DNA of 64,000 nt from Streptococcus mitis (GTDB lineage Bacteria > Bacillota > Bacilli > Lactobacillales > Streptococcaceae), in assembly GCF_002096845.1 (NCBI RefSeq), contig NZ_NCVK01000003.1:24020-88019 (forward strand). Direction: 5' to 3'. The translations under genes were made by a program, and so were the position numbers. The notes beneath the pieces were generated by a model. The model had not been told where the DNA came from, searched no databases, and saw nothing but the letters and a program-made list of their open reading frames with translations. This document shows, in pieces, positions 62,877-64,000 of this stretch (its first letter is position 1; every line of letters starts with the position of its first letter).

Positions 62877-63821
62877 TTATAAATACCCATATGCAGATGC
62901 ATCATCTTCTATCTTTCTCCAGTCAAAAGGCGTCTCCTGATAGACCGCATAATTCACCCAGTTACTGAAAAAGAGGGCTGCTGATGAAGACCAACAAAGA
63001 CAAGGCGTCTGATTGACATCATCATCCTTAAAGTAATTTTCTGGAATATGTGGGTCTAAACCTGCATCACGATCCCTAAAATACTCTTTTGCCAAGGTAT
63101 CACGGTCATATTCCAAATGCCCAAAACTATAAATTTCTCGTAAATCACGACTAGCCAAAATCGAAACCCCAACCTGTGGCCCTTCTGATAAAATCTCGAG
63201 ATTGGTTTTGTTTAAGACCTCTTCCTTAGAAATCTCCGTGTGCCGTGAATGAGGGGATACATAGCTATCGTCAAAGCCTCTAAATAGAAGGTGACCCTCT
63301 TTTAAGGTGTCCTGAGGATAAATACCTGATAGCTTACTGTCCATCTGGTATTTTTCCACCCCATAACGCAGATAGAGTCCCGCCTGAGCCCCCCAACAGA
63401 TATGAAGGGTCGAATAGACATGGGTCTTGGACCACTCAAGCACCTGGGTAAATTCCTCCCAATAGTCCACTTCCTCAAATGGTAAATGCTCAACTGGAGC
63501 CCCTGTGATAATCATCCCATCAAAATACTCATCCTTAACCTCTGGAAAAATTTTATAGAAGGTCTCCATGTGCTCTGAACGAGTTGTTTTAGAACGGTGG
63601 CTCTCCATATAGAGAAAATCGATATCCAGTTGTAGAGGTGTATTGGCCAAATGACGTAACAACTGGGTTTCTGTGACCATTTTCTGTGGCATGAGATTTA
63701 AAATTAAAATCTTCAAAGGACGGATATCTTGGTGGGCCGCACGTTGATCATCCATGACAAAGATGTTCTCTGTCCGTAAAATCTCAACAGCTGGTAATTT
63801 TTTATCAATTCGAATCGGCAT
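62877..63821 (-). CDS. metA: Homoserine O-acyltransferase (MetA)
   Basis: 314 residues, class I glutamine amidotransferase-like. Catalytic Cys in [18 protein letters not shown] near 142, [20 protein letters not shown] near 108, His in [12 protein letters not shown] near 235 and the following Glu. It activates homoserine with succinyl-CoA or acetyl-CoA for MetB at the other end of the window. Several Firmicute MetA proteins use acetyl-CoA, and sequence does not settle it. No MET-box is visible in the 50 bp upstream before the BOX. Confidence 0.92.
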   Translation of the reverse strand: MPIRIDKKLPAVEILRTENIFVMDDQRAAHQDIRPLKILILNLMPQKMVTETQLLRHLANTPLQLDIDFLYMESHRSKTTRSEHMETFYKIFPEVKDEYFDGMIITGAPVEHLPFEEVDYWEEFTQVLEWSKTHVYSTLHICWGAQAGLYLRYGVEKYQMDSKLSGIYPQDTLKEGHLLFRGFDDSYVSPHSRHTEISKEEVLNKTNLEILSEGPQVGVSILASRDLREIYSFGHLEYDRDTLAKEYFRDRDAGLDPHIPENYFKDDDVNQTPCLCWSSSAALFFSNWVNYAVYQETPFDWRKIEDDASAYGYL

Positions 63822-63867
63822 AACCCTCTCCTAACTGTACTCTTTCAGGAATCATTGCATATGTTTG

Positions 63868-64000
63868 AAACTCTTCGAAAATCAAATTCAAACCGCGTCA
63901 ACGTTGCCTTGCCGTATGTGTAGGATACTGACTACGTCAGTTCCATCTACAACCTCAAAACAGTGTTTTGAGCAACCTGCGGCTAGTTTCCTAGTTTGCT
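63868..64000 (+). repeat. BOX element, boxA-boxB-boxC, cut by the window edge
   Basis: Begins AAACTCTTCGAAAATCAAAT, has one CTGAC-type 45-bp module around 63929 and enters boxC at the end of the window (GCGGCTAGTTTCCTAGTTTG). The end lies outside. Confidence 0.9.

Overview
The window is chromosomal DNA of a mitis-group Streptococcus, most consistent with Streptococcus pneumoniae or a very close relative (S. pseudopneumoniae, S. mitis). The evidence is eight BOX elements, a 107-bp RUP element, an IS630-Spn1-type insertion sequence, a choline-binding GH25 lysozyme (LytC), a giant M26 IgA1-protease-like surface protein, and a core gene order that I recall as that of the pneumococcal SP_1524 to SP_1576 region (recollection, not checked). 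Nearly all genes lie on the minus strand. I see no rRNA, tRNA, CRISPR array or prophage.

Layout. 1-6.3 kb: the start of a MalY-type beta-lyase, metB with a MET-box, an AliB-type peptide-binding lipoprotein and a MurJ-type flippase. 6.4-20.6 kb: murE, a CsbD-like protein, a papain-like hydrolase broken by a BOX, ppaC, a TrmN6-like methyltransferase with a GIY-YIG protein, CvfD, a HAD-cyclophilin fusion, the rpsF-ssb-rpsR operon, asnS, an aminotransferase, a TseB-like protein and an MFS transporter. 21-28.7 kb: FMN reductase, yaaA, a small membrane protein, a peptide deformylase, a GST pseudogene, and the P-type ATPase MgtA/CaxP behind a yybP-ykoY manganese riboswitch. 28.7-32.3 kb: an accessory three-gene membrane cassette (GT2 glycosyltransferase, acyltransferase-3, GT-C-like protein) lying between mgtA and the divergent manganese exporter mntE. 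33.7-42.1 kb: ABC-F protein, cca, dapB, degV, glmM and the c-di-AMP genes cdaA-cdaR. 42.2-44 kb: a ferredoxin/flavodoxin reductase, then two tandem Fst-type toxin-antitoxin loci, the second interrupted by RUP. 44-50.4 kb: whiA-yvcK-rapZ, ridA, engB, clpX, a small membrane protein, folA and dpr. 50.4-59.8 kb: an accessory island with a 2252-residue M26 metalloprotease, a transposase remnant and an IS630 element. 59.8-64 kb: lytC, tpiA, a dnaD-like gene and metA.

Functional links: metB, metA and the malY start serve sulfur amino-acid synthesis. mgtA and mntE both handle manganese efflux, one under a Mn riboswitch. cdaA-cdaR-glmM couples c-di-AMP to UDP-GlcNAc supply, while rapZ, yvcK and whiA tie envelope metabolism to division. 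murE and the flippase serve peptidoglycan assembly.

The most interesting observations are the tandem Fst-type loci with antisense RNAs (one split at a TA by RUP, exactly reconstructable), the accessory glycosyl/acyltransferase cassette, a folA allele carrying I100L and other residues known from trimethoprim resistance, an in-frame BOX that breaks a hydrolase after seven codons, and a one-codon GST pseudogene.
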